Assembly: GCA_900539165.1 (NCBI GenBank)
Contig: UQAZ01000002.1
Span: 62,001 to 126,000 of the forward strand
Source of the DNA: an uncultured Oscillospiraceae bacterium
GTDB lineage: Bacteria; Bacillota; Clostridia; Oscillospirales; Acutalibacteraceae
Length of the DNA: 64,000 bases
Direction: 5' to 3'
Below, piece after piece: positions 35,922 to 44,709 of the stretch; the stretch's first letter is position 1, and every line of letters begins with the position of its first letter. A program made the position numbers and the translations under genes. Under the pieces are notes generated by a model that was given only the letters and a program-made list of their open reading frames with translations, was not told the origin of the DNA and did no database searches.

Positions 35922-35950
35922 AATATATATTCTTTATAGATAAATGTCAA
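35922..35950 (-). promoter_or_regulatory. Sigma-A type promoter of the pot operon
   Basis: Minus strand: perfect TTGACA (35945-35950), 17-nt spacer, TATATT (35922-35927). Confidence 0.75.
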
Positions 35951-35977
35951 CAAAAAAATTATATTTTTGCCTCGATT

Positions 35978-36535
35978 TTACAATATTCTTATTTGCTCCT
36001 CGTGATAAGCAAGCTCGACGGTTTGCTTGATTTTATCAAAATCACAAACCATAGACCTCGGCTTTTTAATCGGGTCGTCCATAGACATAGGAACAAAGTA
36101 CATATTTCGCATATTCATAAGCAAGCCGATATTTTTTGCACCGCCCGACAGAGCGTCATTTGTTGAAACACCGATAACAACGGGACGATTGTTTCTTATA
36201 TGCGATTTAACAGCCATTGTAACGGGTGTGTCATTGATTCCGTATGCAAGCTTTGCCAAAGTGTTTGAGGTGCAAGGTGCAACCACTACAACATCCACAA
36301 GTTTTTTAGGACCAATCGGCTCGGCGTCTTCTATGGTGTGTATAATATCATTATGGCAAATTGAGATGATTTTATTTCTGAAATCCTCCGCTTTGCCAAA
36401 GCGAGTATCCGTATTATATGCATTAAACGACATAATCGGCAATATTCTGTGTCCGTCGGACGCCAAGGCTTTGAGTGCGCTCAGGCTCTTGGAAAAAGTG
36501 CAAAACGAGCCTGTAAAGCAATAAGCGATATTCAT
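35978..36535 (-). CDS. spoVFB: Dipicolinate synthase subunit B
   Basis: Flavoprotein-like subunit (185 residues) that with SpoVFA makes dipicolinic acid for the spore core. Flavoprotein-fold opening NIAYCFTGSFCTFSKS, then VVVVAPCTSNTLAKLA and VIGVSTNDALSGGAKN. Overlaps spoVFA by 4 nt. Its presence supports a spore-forming lifestyle. Confidence 0.93.
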   Translation of the reverse strand: MNIAYCFTGSFCTFSKSLSALKALASDGHRILPIMSFNAYNTDTRFGKAEDFRNKIISICHNDIIHTIEDAEPIGPKKLVDVVVVAPCTSNTLAKLAYGINDTPVTMAVKSHIRNNRPVVIGVSTNDALSGGAKNIGLLMNMRNMYFVPMSMDDPIKKPRSMVCDFDKIKQTVELAYHEEQIRIL

Positions 36536-37260
36536 TGAGCTATCCCCTCCCTTTTTAATATTTTTATAACGGATTCGGCTACAAGTCTACCCGAGGTTTT
36601 TGGAAAATATTTCCCGGGAAGTCCTCTTGCAACCACCAAATTAACGCCCAAAACAGAGGCAAAATGGTTATCTGCGCCACCGGGAAATGACGCAAGGTCA
36701 ATTATAGTACATTCCTTATTAATCATCTCAAGTTCTTTTCTGCAAAGCACGGGATGAGCAACTGTATTAAAAATAAAGTCAAAGCTGTCAAGTCTCCGGA
36801 AAAGCTCGTCAAAATCAAAAGCTTCTCCACCGAGAAGTTCCGCCTGCTTGCGCTGCAACGGATTTCTTGCACAAACGGATATTTTATTAGTTATCGGAGA
36901 CAAAAAAGACAAAAGCGCTTTTGAAATTCTGCCAAAGCCGAGAAGCAAAACACGAGAGCCTACAAGCGAAAAATCGCTGCATTGCGACGCTTCGGCGATT
37001 GCGCCCTGTGCAGTCAAGTATGCATTTTGGAGTGCAAAGCTTTCGTCTGCGGTATAGTCAAACACATTATCCTTTTCCTCGACATTTCCCGCAAGTACGG
37101 GCAAGGGATAGAAATAATCCAAATTTTTAGGGTTAATCGGACAGAGAATAAAATCGGCATTTTCTATTTTTCCGACAGCCTGCGCACCGTTATTTTCAAG
37201 ATATTTTGAGGCATAAAGCATACGCTTATCATCATTTAAGTACGGATAAAATTTTATCAT
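36532..37260 (-). CDS. spoVFA: Dipicolinate synthase subunit A
   Basis: NAD(P)-binding Rossmann dehydrogenase-like subunit with VLLLGFGRISKALLSFL near residue 104. At 242 residues it is shorter than the Bacillus subtilis protein (about 297), with the reduction mostly in the N-terminal region. An AAAGGGTG ribosome site precedes the ATG. A sigma-K-like promoter sits just upstream. Confidence 0.9.
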   Translation of the reverse strand: MIKFYPYLNDDKRMLYASKYLENNGAQAVGKIENADFILCPINPKNLDYFYPLPVLAGNVEEKDNVFDYTADESFALQNAYLTAQGAIAEASQCSDFSLVGSRVLLLGFGRISKALLSFLSPITNKISVCARNPLQRKQAELLGGEAFDFDELFRRLDSFDFIFNTVAHPVLCRKELEMINKECTIIDLASFPGGADNHFASVLGVNLVVARGLPGKYFPKTSGRLVAESVIKILKREGIAQ

Positions 37261-37276
37261 AAATTATCACCCTTTA

Positions 37277-37303
37277 TATTTTATGAAATAAAGCAAAAAG
37301 GGT
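37277..37303 (-). promoter_or_regulatory. Candidate sigma-K promoter for spoVFA-spoVFB
   Basis: Minus strand: AC (37302-37303), 16 nt, then CATAAAATA (37277-37285), matching the sigma-K pattern AC-N16-CATAnnnTA. The position fits a mother-cell dipicolinate operon. Confidence 0.45.
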
Positions 37304-37369
37304 GTTTATTTTTTGTCTGAAAAGTAGTATAATAAAATGTAAAATAAAATTCATTCAGGGGGATTTACT

Positions 37370-38764
37370 TTGAAGGATATAGATACCTTGCTAAAGCAAA
37401 GCAAGAAAATACATTTTATAGGAATCGGCGGTGCGGGAATGTGTCCGATAGCCGAAATACTTTTATCACTCGGATATGAGCTTACAGGCTCTGACAACAA
37501 CGACACGGAAACCTTCAGAAGAATAGAAAAAGAGGGAGCAAAGGTTTTTCTCGGTCAAAAGCCGTCAAACATAAGCGACGACACTCAGCTTGTAATTTAT
37601 ACTAATGCAATATTAAAGGGCAACGAGGAGCTTGAATACGCAAAAAGCCATTTTCCGTGCTTTGAAAGAGCAGAGGCGCTCGGTGCGTTGAGCCGTGTTT
37701 TTTCAAACTGCATCGGTGTATGCGGTACTCACGGAAAGACAACCACCTCGTCTATGATTACCCAAATTCTTATGCAAGCAGGTCTTGACCCGTCGGCTGT
37801 TATCGGAGGAAAGCTTCCGCTTATTAACGCTTACGGACGATACGGACACAGTCAAAACTTCGTATGCGAAAGCTGTGAATTTAACAACACATTTTTGCAT
37901 ATGAATCCGGATATGGCTGTAATTCTCAACATTGACGAGGACCACTTGGACTTTTTCGGCAATCTTGAAAACATCAAAAAATCGTTTAGAAAATTTGCCG
38001 AGAAAACCACAAAAACAATCATCTATAACGGAGACGACAAAAATACCCTCGACACCTTAAAAGGCATTGAGGGCAAAAAGCTGATTAGTGTAGGCAGAGG
38101 CGAGCATAACGAATGGGTTGCAAAAAATGTTTGCGTACCGGGCGGATTTCACAGCGAATACGACGCATACCACAACGGCGAAAAGATTGCAAGGGTTGTA
38201 CTCTCTGTTCCGGGTGAGCATAACATATTAAATTCCCTGCTTGCATTCGTGGCATCGTACGAAAGCGGTGCGGATGTTGACAAAATACTTGAGGGATTAA
38301 AGTCGTTCGGCGGAGCTTCAAGACGATTTGAAAAGCTCGGAACATACTGCGGAGTTACCTTTGCGGACGATTACGCTCACCATCCGGCAGAAATCAAGGT
38401 AACGCTTGAGGCGGCAAAAAAAATGGGCTACAAGCATGTATGGGCAGTTCATCAGCCTTTCACCTATACGAGAACAAGCTTACTGCTTAACGATTTTGCA
38501 CAGGTACTTCAAATCGCCGACAAATGCGTTATCAGCGAGATTATGGGCAGCCGAGAGGTAAATGAAATCGGAATAAAGGCAACCGACCTTTCCGACAAAA
38601 TCCCGGGTGCTGTTCAGCTTGACACATTTGAGGAAATTTGCGACTATGTGTGCGACCATGTTCAAAGCGGCGATTTGGTAATCACTCTCGGATGCGGCGA
38701 TGTATACAAAGTTGCAAGAATGATGTGCAAAAAAATGCAAGAGAGAGAAAACGCAAATGACTGA
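37370..38764 (+). CDS. murC: UDP-N-acetylmuramate--L-alanine ligase
   Basis: ATP-dependent addition of L-Ala to UDP-MurNAc, the first step of the peptide stem. 464 residues: GIGGAGMCPIAEILL, the ATP loop GTCGTHGKTTTSSM-type segment (VCGTHGKTTTSSM), the metal/substrate region NIDEDHLDFFG, and the C-terminal DDYAHHPAEIKVTL. The start is TTG at 37370 with AGGGGG before it. A TATAAT lies about 40 nt upstream without a clear -35. Confidence 0.96.
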   Translation: MKDIDTLLKQSKKIHFIGIGGAGMCPIAEILLSLGYELTGSDNNDTETFRRIEKEGAKVFLGQKPSNISDDTQLVIYTNAILKGNEELEYAKSHFPCFERAEALGALSRVFSNCIGVCGTHGKTTTSSMITQILMQAGLDPSAVIGGKLPLINAYGRYGHSQNFVCESCEFNNTFLHMNPDMAVILNIDEDHLDFFGNLENIKKSFRKFAEKTTKTIIYNGDDKNTLDTLKGIEGKKLISVGRGEHNEWVAKNVCVPGGFHSEYDAYHNGEKIARVVLSVPGEHNILNSLLAFVASYESGADVDKILEGLKSFGGASRRFEKLGTYCGVTFADDYAHHPAEIKVTLEAAKKMGYKHVWAVHQPFTYTRTSLLLNDFAQVLQIADKCVISEIMGSREVNEIGIKATDLSDKIPGAVQLDTFEEICDYVCDHVQSGDLVITLGCGDVYKVARMMCKKMQERENAND

Positions 38765-39185
38765 ATTTAAGATATTCGACAACGCGACCGACGAATCAAA
38801 AGGCATAAGATTCACCGTTTTCTGCGACGAGCAGGGTGTAGAAAAAAGTCACGAGATTGACGGTATGGACGATAATTCAAACGCAAAACATATTGTTATG
38901 TATATCGACTCAAAGCCCGTTGCGACTGCACGCTTTTACAAGGAGGACGGTGACACCTGGCACGCAGGCAGAATAGCCGTACTAAAGGAAATGCGTGGCA
39001 AAGGCTGTGGCAGGCAAGTGCTTGAAAAAGCCGAGGAGGAAATGAAGCTGCTCGGAGCAAAAAAGTCATTTATATCGGCTCAAACGCAGGCACAGGGCTT
39101 TTACGAATCGTTGGGATACAAGGCGTACGGTGATGTTTACCCTGAGGAAAACATCCCGCACATTGCGATGTATAAGGAATTGTAA
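38757..39185 (+). CDS. GNAT family N-acetyltransferase (ElaA-like)
   Basis: 142 residues with the GNAT fold. The acetyl-CoA loop is RGKGCGRQVLEKAEEEM (about residues 80-96), followed by ISAQTQAQGFYESLGYKAYG. It overlaps murC by 8 nt, so it is translated from the murC transcript. The substrate is unknown. Confidence 0.87.
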   Translation: MTEFKIFDNATDESKGIRFTVFCDEQGVEKSHEIDGMDDNSNAKHIVMYIDSKPVATARFYKEDGDTWHAGRIAVLKEMRGKGCGRQVLEKAEEEMKLLGAKKSFISAQTQAQGFYESLGYKAYGDVYPEENIPHIAMYKEL

Positions 39186-39189
39186 ACCG

Positions 39190-40401
39190 TCAGATATTAT
39201 CCGACAAGGTTTTCAAGTCATCATCACTCAGCATAATTCTGTTTTCGCAAATATCGCAGTCGATTTTCAAAATGTTGATAAGATTAGGGTTATAGACAAT
39301 AACGCAATCGGAGTCTATCTTTTCTATATTTTCCTTGCCTCCCAATGCATCAACAAGCTTTTTTACGCAAGGCGCAATCGGCTTATAGGAATCGAAATCG
39401 TATTTTTCGACAGCATATTTGGACGCAAAGAAAACAAGCACGGTACAAACAAATCCGACAGCAAGAAAATAGCCGACATCGTTAATGTTTTTAACCATTT
39501 CAAAAGCGGACGGAGCGACTGTAAATCCTACTCTTGCATCGGTAAGCGAAGCACCGAGTGAGGCGATTGCGTCGCAAAGCGAAAATGCTATAAAAACGAA
39601 CGGATTATAAAACAAAACAAAGATTAAAAACAGAATATTATTTCCTAAGAGGACAGATACAAGCAAAGCTAAAAACAGCGGCGTGGTAAATCTGTCCTTT
39701 AATTTTTTATAAAGCGAAGCATATATTCCAATGGGGAGAAAAATCGTAGCGTAATATCTGCCGGTAAGAAAAGTCGAAGTCACTGACGCAGGATTTGATG
39801 TGTCCTGAGAAAAGACATTGACTGCCCCTGTTATCAAGCGTTCGTTTATAATACTTGCCGTTGAGAAGTCCTTATAGTAAAACAAATCCGAAAACAGACT
39901 GCCGAAAAGAACGGTATAAGTTTCATTAAGCGCACCAAAGGCAAACGCATTATCTCCGATTAACGAAGCAAGTGCCTTTACTCCCCTTTCAAACAGCGGA
40001 TTAACCGCGCCCAAGAGAACGCCCAAAACAAAGCCGCAACCGACACCGACGAACAACAAATATTTCATTTCAAGCTCCGACAGATACTTTGCGGCAAAAT
40101 AAGCACTTATACAAATAACGCCAAAGCCGAGAGCCTTACCGATGAGCAAATAATAAGCAAAGCACTCACACAGCACACCACAAAGCGTAACGACCGTAGG
40201 CACAGAATCTCTGCTTACCTTTGAGGCGAAAAAGCCGCCGCATACCGCACACCACAAAAGAGACTCGACTACCTCACCGTTTTCAAGCTCGACAAGCCCG
40301 GGCAATCCGAGCAGAGCAACGGCAAAAAGATAAAGCGACATAATCATAATAGGAATCGGAAAAGAATTAACTATTCTTTTTTTAGATGTAAAAATATTCA
40401 T
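39190..40401 (-). CDS. PTS EIIC-like membrane protein with EIIB-like C-terminal domain
   Basis: 403 residues from the ATG at 40401, about ten hydrophobic segments. Segments such as FLTGRYYATIFLPIGIYASLY resemble the glucose/N-acetylglucosamine EIIC family, and the last 65 residues (VKKLVDALGGKENIEKID then a Cys) resemble EIIB. The usual GITEP substrate motif of EIIC and the CITRLR phosphocysteine motif of EIIB are not recognisable. It may be a degenerate or regulatory paralog, not a working permease. No other PTS gene is nearby. Confidence 0.6.
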   Translation of the reverse strand: MNIFTSKKRIVNSFPIPIMIMSLYLFAVALLGLPGLVELENGEVVESLLWCAVCGGFFASKVSRDSVPTVVTLCGVLCECFAYYLLIGKALGFGVICISAYFAAKYLSELEMKYLLFVGVGCGFVLGVLLGAVNPLFERGVKALASLIGDNAFAFGALNETYTVLFGSLFSDLFYYKDFSTASIINERLITGAVNVFSQDTSNPASVTSTFLTGRYYATIFLPIGIYASLYKKLKDRFTTPLFLALLVSVLLGNNILFLIFVLFYNPFVFIAFSLCDAIASLGASLTDARVGFTVAPSAFEMVKNINDVGYFLAVGFVCTVLVFFASKYAVEKYDFDSYKPIAPCVKKLVDALGGKENIEKIDSDCVIVYNPNLINILKIDCDICENRIMLSDDDLKTLSDNI

Positions 40402-40543
40402 AATAAAACTATGCCCCCGATAAGCAAAGTCTATACAAAAAAGCAAAACAGAAATTTATGAATATTATAAAATAGATGATTAAAACAAAAGGAATGAGGT
40501 AAATATATTAGTGAACAAATAATTCTAAAAGGGTGTGTCAAAA

Positions 40544-40885
40544 ATGACAATTAAACGAGGCGACATCTACTACGCAGATTTAAGTCCCGTAATAGGCAGT
40601 GAGCAAGGCGGAGTAAGACCCGTTCTCATTGTTCAAAACGATATAGGAAACAAGTATTCACCGACAGTAATCGCAGCGGCTATAACAAGTCAACAGGGCA
40701 AAACGGATTTACCCACCCACATAGAGGTAAACGCAAACGACTGCGGACTTGCCAAAGACAGCGTTGTTTTGCTGGAGCAGGTGCGTACAATAGACAAACG
40801 AAGATTAAAGGAAAAAATGGGTGCATTGCCAAACAGCGATATGAGCAAAATCGACAATGCCATTTCAATATCAATGGGATTATAA
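40544..40885 (+). CDS. mazF: Type II toxin-antitoxin endoribonuclease, MazF/PemK family
   Basis: 113 residues starting MTIKRGDIYYADLSPVIGSEQGGVRPVLIVQND, split as GDIYYADLSPVIGSEQGG and VRPVLIVQND, the conserved MazF/NdoA opening. It is a sequence-specific mRNA interferase by family. A GTG at 40535 in the same frame is the alternative start. No antitoxin gene is found upstream or downstream, and a divergent membrane gene lies before it. Confidence 0.9.
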   Translation: MTIKRGDIYYADLSPVIGSEQGGVRPVLIVQNDIGNKYSPTVIAAAITSQQGKTDLPTHIEVNANDCGLAKDSVVLLEQVRTIDKRRLKEKMGALPNSDMSKIDNAISISMGL

Positions 40886-40901
40886 AATAAAGGAATACAT
40901 T

Positions 40902-40934
40902 AAAAAAATAAGCCTCCGATTGCTCGGAGGCTTT
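40902..40934 (-). terminator. Terminator between mazF and cdaR
   Basis: Perfect 10-bp stem AAGCCTCCGA/TCGGAGGCTT with loop TTGC. The minus strand has T7, so it mainly serves cdaA-cdaR. On the plus strand the T tract is short. Confidence 0.85.
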
Positions 40935-40942
40935 AACTATAA

Positions 40943-42244
40943 TCATTTGATTTCTGCATGATATTTGCCGTAAACCCAGCAGCTGCTGTTAGAAACGGTA
41001 ATCTTAACCGGATACTTATTATCCTTTGACCTTGTGCTGACATCGCACTTCATAGACAAGTCGGCAGAGGTTATCTGAGTACCCTTAGGGACAAGCACAG
41101 TAACCGTTGCATCGTCAAGATAGGTTACGCTAAGATTTTCGCCCGACTTAGCGCCCTCAATGGCAATATCGCTTCTCTTAACCCTTACAACCTGCTCAAC
41201 ATAATCGGAGCTTACTGTAACGGTTGCTGTAATCTTATCTATATTATCAAGCACAGCCACACCGTTAATTGTATCGGTTGGGAAATCGAATTTTTGAGTT
41301 CCGACTGTAAGGTCGCTAAAATCGATAGTGCCGATATTAGCAGTAGAAATATCCGCAGTTGCAAGAACACCTGCTTTAATATTATTAACGGAATACGACA
41401 CGCTGAACACAGAATCGTCAATACCCTCCGGCTTATCCTCAAAGGTTGCCGAAACAGGGAGAGTTACCACCTTCAAAACAGGAAGCGTTACGCTTACATT
41501 TTGAATATGCTTAGAAGGGTCGTTTCGTGATGTCATTGTGAGGTAATTAGTAATTATTCCGTCACCGTCAATTCTGATGTCACAATCCTGACTGAACTGC
41601 TCTGTCAAATCCTTCTTGTCGCCGAAATTGAGCTGACAATAAAGCTTTTCAATCTTATCGACATAGGTTTTAGGTCCTGAAACGGTAATCTTATCCTCAC
41701 TCAATACAGGGTCGCCAAACACATAGCCGTCGGCAACAACGCTTTTATCATAATCAACATTTACATCAAAGGTCTTGCTTTGGTCTACATCGTAATAGCA
41801 GTCGATAGTTGACGGATAAATGCCGTCAATAGAATAATCCAAGGTCTTAGATTTATTCTTAACCACGATAGGAACTCTTTGGTCGCCGGTTTTGCTTACA
41901 GACGAGGTATCAAAGGTGATTTCCAAATCGTTTTCGCTTACCTGTCCGACAATATATTTTGCACCCGACACGCTTACGCTGACCTCAACAGTATCCTGCA
42001 AGGTGTAATAGTGCATACCAAGCTGCTCGCTTACCTGTCCCGAAAGCTTAATAGGAACATCAACCTTAACGGTTCGTGTTTCCTCTGAGCCGACGCTCAA
42101 CGAGCTTGTTATCCAAACAATGACAGCAAGAAACAGCGACAGCACGAACAAATACTTATCGTTATATATAAGGGTTGAAAAGGAAAATCCGCCCTTTTTC
42201 TTTTTCTTACTGTTTTTAGGAGATTTTTCGGTATTTTTACTCAT
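40943..42244 (-). CDS. cdaR: YbbR-domain protein CdaR, regulator of the diadenylate cyclase
   Basis: 433 residues: a basic N-terminus (KKKKKGG), one membrane segment at about 30-50, then several repeated YbbR beta domains outside the cell. Each repeat shows the pattern of VxVxGxxxxVxxI (for example VSVSGAKYIVGQV and ITVSGPKTYVDKI). It controls CdaA activity. It shares a TAATG overlap with cdaA. glmM, often next in this operon, is absent here. Confidence 0.9.
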   Translation of the reverse strand: MSKNTEKSPKNSKKKKKGGFSFSTLIYNDKYLFVLSLFLAVIVWITSSLSVGSEETRTVKVDVPIKLSGQVSEQLGMHYYTLQDTVEVSVSVSGAKYIVGQVSENDLEITFDTSSVSKTGDQRVPIVVKNKSKTLDYSIDGIYPSTIDCYYDVDQSKTFDVNVDYDKSVVADGYVFGDPVLSEDKITVSGPKTYVDKIEKLYCQLNFGDKKDLTEQFSQDCDIRIDGDGIITNYLTMTSRNDPSKHIQNVSVTLPVLKVVTLPVSATFEDKPEGIDDSVFSVSYSVNNIKAGVLATADISTANIGTIDFSDLTVGTQKFDFPTDTINGVAVLDNIDKITATVTVSSDYVEQVVRVKRSDIAIEGAKSGENLSVTYLDDATVTVLVPKGTQITSADLSMKCDVSTRSKDNKYPVKITVSNSSCWVYGKYHAEIK

Positions 42245-43170
42245 TACTTTTTGAACCTCCTTGTAATCTTTGAGATAATCTTATCATCGGCAGAGGTTCC
42301 GTCAGGGATATACTGATTAGTAAGAATATCACGCATATCGCCGGTTGAAATATCGTGATGAAGCGTACCGTTTACGGCATAGCTGATTGCACCCGTTTCC
42401 TCACTTACAACAAATGCGATAGCATCGCTCTGTTCGGATATTCCGATAGCCGCCCTATGTCTTGTACCCAGGGCAGACGATACGGAATTATTATTTTTAG
42501 TAAGCGGAAGAATACAACCTGCGGCATAAACGCTGTCCCGTCTGATAACCATAGCGCCGTCGTGAAGCGGTGACTTAGGATAAAAGACATTGCAAATCAA
42601 ATCCCTTGAGCATCTTCCGTCGATAATAGTTCCGGTTGAAATGACATCACCGAGAAGCGAGTCGTTTTCAAACACTATAAGAGCGCCGATTTTATCATCT
42701 GACATATCGGCACAAGCCTTACAAACGGCGTCAACGGTCTTTTTCATTTCGGCAACATCGACACCGACGCCCGAATTAAACACGTTCTTAAACGCTTTTC
42801 GTGTAGTTCCCTTACCCATTTGCTCGAGTATATTACGAATTTCGGGGCTAAAGAGAATAACCAAAATCAAAAGTATATTTGTAAAAATCATTCTCAGAAT
42901 ATAGCTTGAAGCTCCCATTCCGAAAAATGTTACAAGAAAATAAACCACTACGAGAAACAGCAATCCTTTGATAAGCTGCATCGCTCTGGTTTCACGAATC
43001 ACACGAATAACAAGAAAGAGTATAATGGCAACGAAAACTATATCAATGAAGTCAATCGCACGAAAGGTACTGAAAAGTCCCTTAACCTGTGAAAAGAAAT
43101 CTATGATAGAGTTGCCCAAATTCTTTATATATCTAAATCTAAATTGTATATTCAAATCAGTTAAAGGCAT
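42244..43170 (-). CDS. cdaA: Diadenylate cyclase CdaA (c-di-AMP synthase)
   Basis: 308 residues: three N-terminal membrane segments, then the DAC domain with HDGAMVIRRD and LGTRHRAAIGISEQSDA catalytic motifs, both intact. Makes c-di-AMP from two ATP, controlling potassium, osmotic balance and cell wall. Longer than the usual about 275 residues at both ends. It begins the cdaA-cdaR operon. Confidence 0.96.
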   Translation of the reverse strand: MPLTDLNIQFRFRYIKNLGNSIIDFFSQVKGLFSTFRAIDFIDIVFVAIILFLVIRVIRETRAMQLIKGLLFLVVVYFLVTFFGMGASSYILRMIFTNILLILVILFSPEIRNILEQMGKGTTRKAFKNVFNSGVGVDVAEMKKTVDAVCKACADMSDDKIGALIVFENDSLLGDVISTGTIIDGRCSRDLICNVFYPKSPLHDGAMVIRRDSVYAAGCILPLTKNNNSVSSALGTRHRAAIGISEQSDAIAFVVSEETGAISYAVNGTLHHDISTGDMRDILTNQYIPDGTSADDKIISKITRRFKK

Positions 43171-43236
43171 ATTTCTTCATTCCTAAGTTTTAATTATATT
43201 TATAATAACACAAAACGGTCAATAAATAAAGGGTAT

Positions 43237-44367
43237 TCACAACTTTTTTACAACATCAACTAAAGTTATACATTCTTTCTTAACATTAAATGCACCTACG
43301 CTTATTCTGACAGTTCCGCCTTGTAGGGTATCAAAATGCTTATGAGCCAGAGGAGAGCAATGATAACCCGACCTGACACAAATGCCTCTTGCACCAAGCA
43401 CCGACGCTGTCCTTTCGCTCGGCATTGAATTAACATTAAAGGATAAAATCGGCATTGTTTTGTTCTTTCGTGGTGCGGGAGTATAAAGAGTGACATTGTC
43501 CATATTTGAAAAAGCGTCATACATATACTCACAAAGAGAAAGCTCTGCTTCATAGATTTTTTCTCTGCCGACGCTTCTAATAAAATCTATACCCCTGCCG
43601 AGCGAAATTATACCGACATTATTAAGCGTTCCCGCCTCGTATCTGTCGGGCGAAAATTCGGGTTGTGTAAGCAAAAGAGAACTGCTGCCCGTACCGCCCT
43701 GAATTAAGGTATCAAGCTTTATACCGTCAGCGATTGCCATAAACCCCGTACCCATCAAGCCGTAAAGGCATTTATGACCCGGAGCGCAAAGAATATCAAT
43801 ATTGTCTCTCTTTGCGTTAATATCCGCAACGCCTGCACCCTGTGCGCCGTCTACAATAAATCTTATACCGTTTTTTCTGCAAAGACTGCCGATTTTTGCT
43901 ATCGGTAAAGAAACTCCGAAAGCGTTTGACGAATGGGTACAAACCACGAGAGAGGTATTCGGTTTAATCAAAGACGAAAAATTATTCAAAGTAATCTCAT
44001 CATCAAAAGAAAAATCTGCCACATCATAAGTGCAAACACCGTCAAGCTGAAGCTTATTCACTACCCTGCTGACGCTGTTATGCTCAAGAGAAGAAATTAT
44101 TATATGCTCGCCTTTTTTTACGCTCCCCTTTATTGCCATATTGAGAGCTTCGGTGCAATTCTTTGTAAACACAATATTTTCGGGAGAAAAGCCGAAAAAA
44201 TCCGCCACTTTTTCTCTGACATCATATATCATTTCGGCACACGCAAGGCTTTGTTTATAGCCTCCCCTGCCGCTGTTAAAGGAATACTTAGCGACAGACG
44301 GCATAACCGACGAGATTACATTTCTCGGCTTTGGGTATGAGGTGGCTGCATTGTCAAAATATATCAC
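43237..44367 (-). CDS. PLP-dependent cysteine desulfurase family protein
   Basis: 376 residues of aminotransferase class V type: IYFDNAATSYPKP opening, the PLP-lysine segment CAPGHKCLYGLMGTG (about residue 190), and the catalytic Cys loop SGYHCSPLAH (about 335). It removes S or Se from cysteine or selenocysteine. It overlaps the DUF3343 gene by 4 nt (ATGA), a pairing suggesting a specialised S or Se delivery route in place of a general IscS, which would normally sit with an IscU scaffold gene. Confidence 0.85.
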   Translation of the reverse strand: MIYFDNAATSYPKPRNVISSVMPSVAKYSFNSGRGGYKQSLACAEMIYDVREKVADFFGFSPENIVFTKNCTEALNMAIKGSVKKGEHIIISSLEHNSVSRVVNKLQLDGVCTYDVADFSFDDEITLNNFSSLIKPNTSLVVCTHSSNAFGVSLPIAKIGSLCRKNGIRFIVDGAQGAGVADINAKRDNIDILCAPGHKCLYGLMGTGFMAIADGIKLDTLIQGGTGSSSLLLTQPEFSPDRYEAGTLNNVGIISLGRGIDFIRSVGREKIYEAELSLCEYMYDAFSNMDNVTLYTPAPRKNKTMPILSFNVNSMPSERTASVLGARGICVRSGYHCSPLAHKHFDTLQGGTVRISVGAFNVKKECITLVDVVKKL

Positions 44368-44582
44368 CCTGCATCACCGTCAATCACCCTGATTTTATAT
44401 TCCAGCAAAAGCGTTATTGCACGATTATAATTTGAGGCGTCAACCCCTAAAGCGAATCCGCAACCGTCGGAGGCGGAGGGTCTTTCAAGACGGTACACAA
44501 CAGCCCTAATGCCGTTATTTCTCAGTATTTTTGCTCCACGCTGTGCATTTGTCACAGAGCCTACCTTTATTTCCTGCTGCAT
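44364..44582 (-). CDS. DUF3343 protein, putative S/Se carrier
   Basis: 72 residues starting at the ATG at 44582 (GAGGTGATATT before it). The DGCGFALGVDA segment holds the conserved cysteine proposed to carry S or Se. Coupled by a 4-nt overlap to the cysteine desulfurase gene. No selD or other selenium gene is seen in the window, so which chalcogen it carries is open. Confidence 0.78.
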   Translation of the reverse strand: MQQEIKVGSVTNAQRGAKILRNNGIRAVVYRLERPSASDGCGFALGVDASNYNRAITLLLEYKIRVIDGDAG

Positions 44583-44664
44583 AATATCACCTCGTTTCCG
44601 CAGAAAACGACACTTATGCCTTTTCTGCCTACAATTCATACTATGCAAAGGAAATGGCATTTGA

Positions 44665-44694
44665 TATAAAAAGGTCGCCTGCAAGCAAGCGACC
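44665..44694 (-). terminator. Terminator after the acidic unknown gene
   Basis: 10-bp stem GGTCGCTTGC/GCAGGCGACC on the minus strand followed by T5. Confidence 0.8.
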
Positions 44695-44709
44695 GTAATC
44701 CGTCAATAA

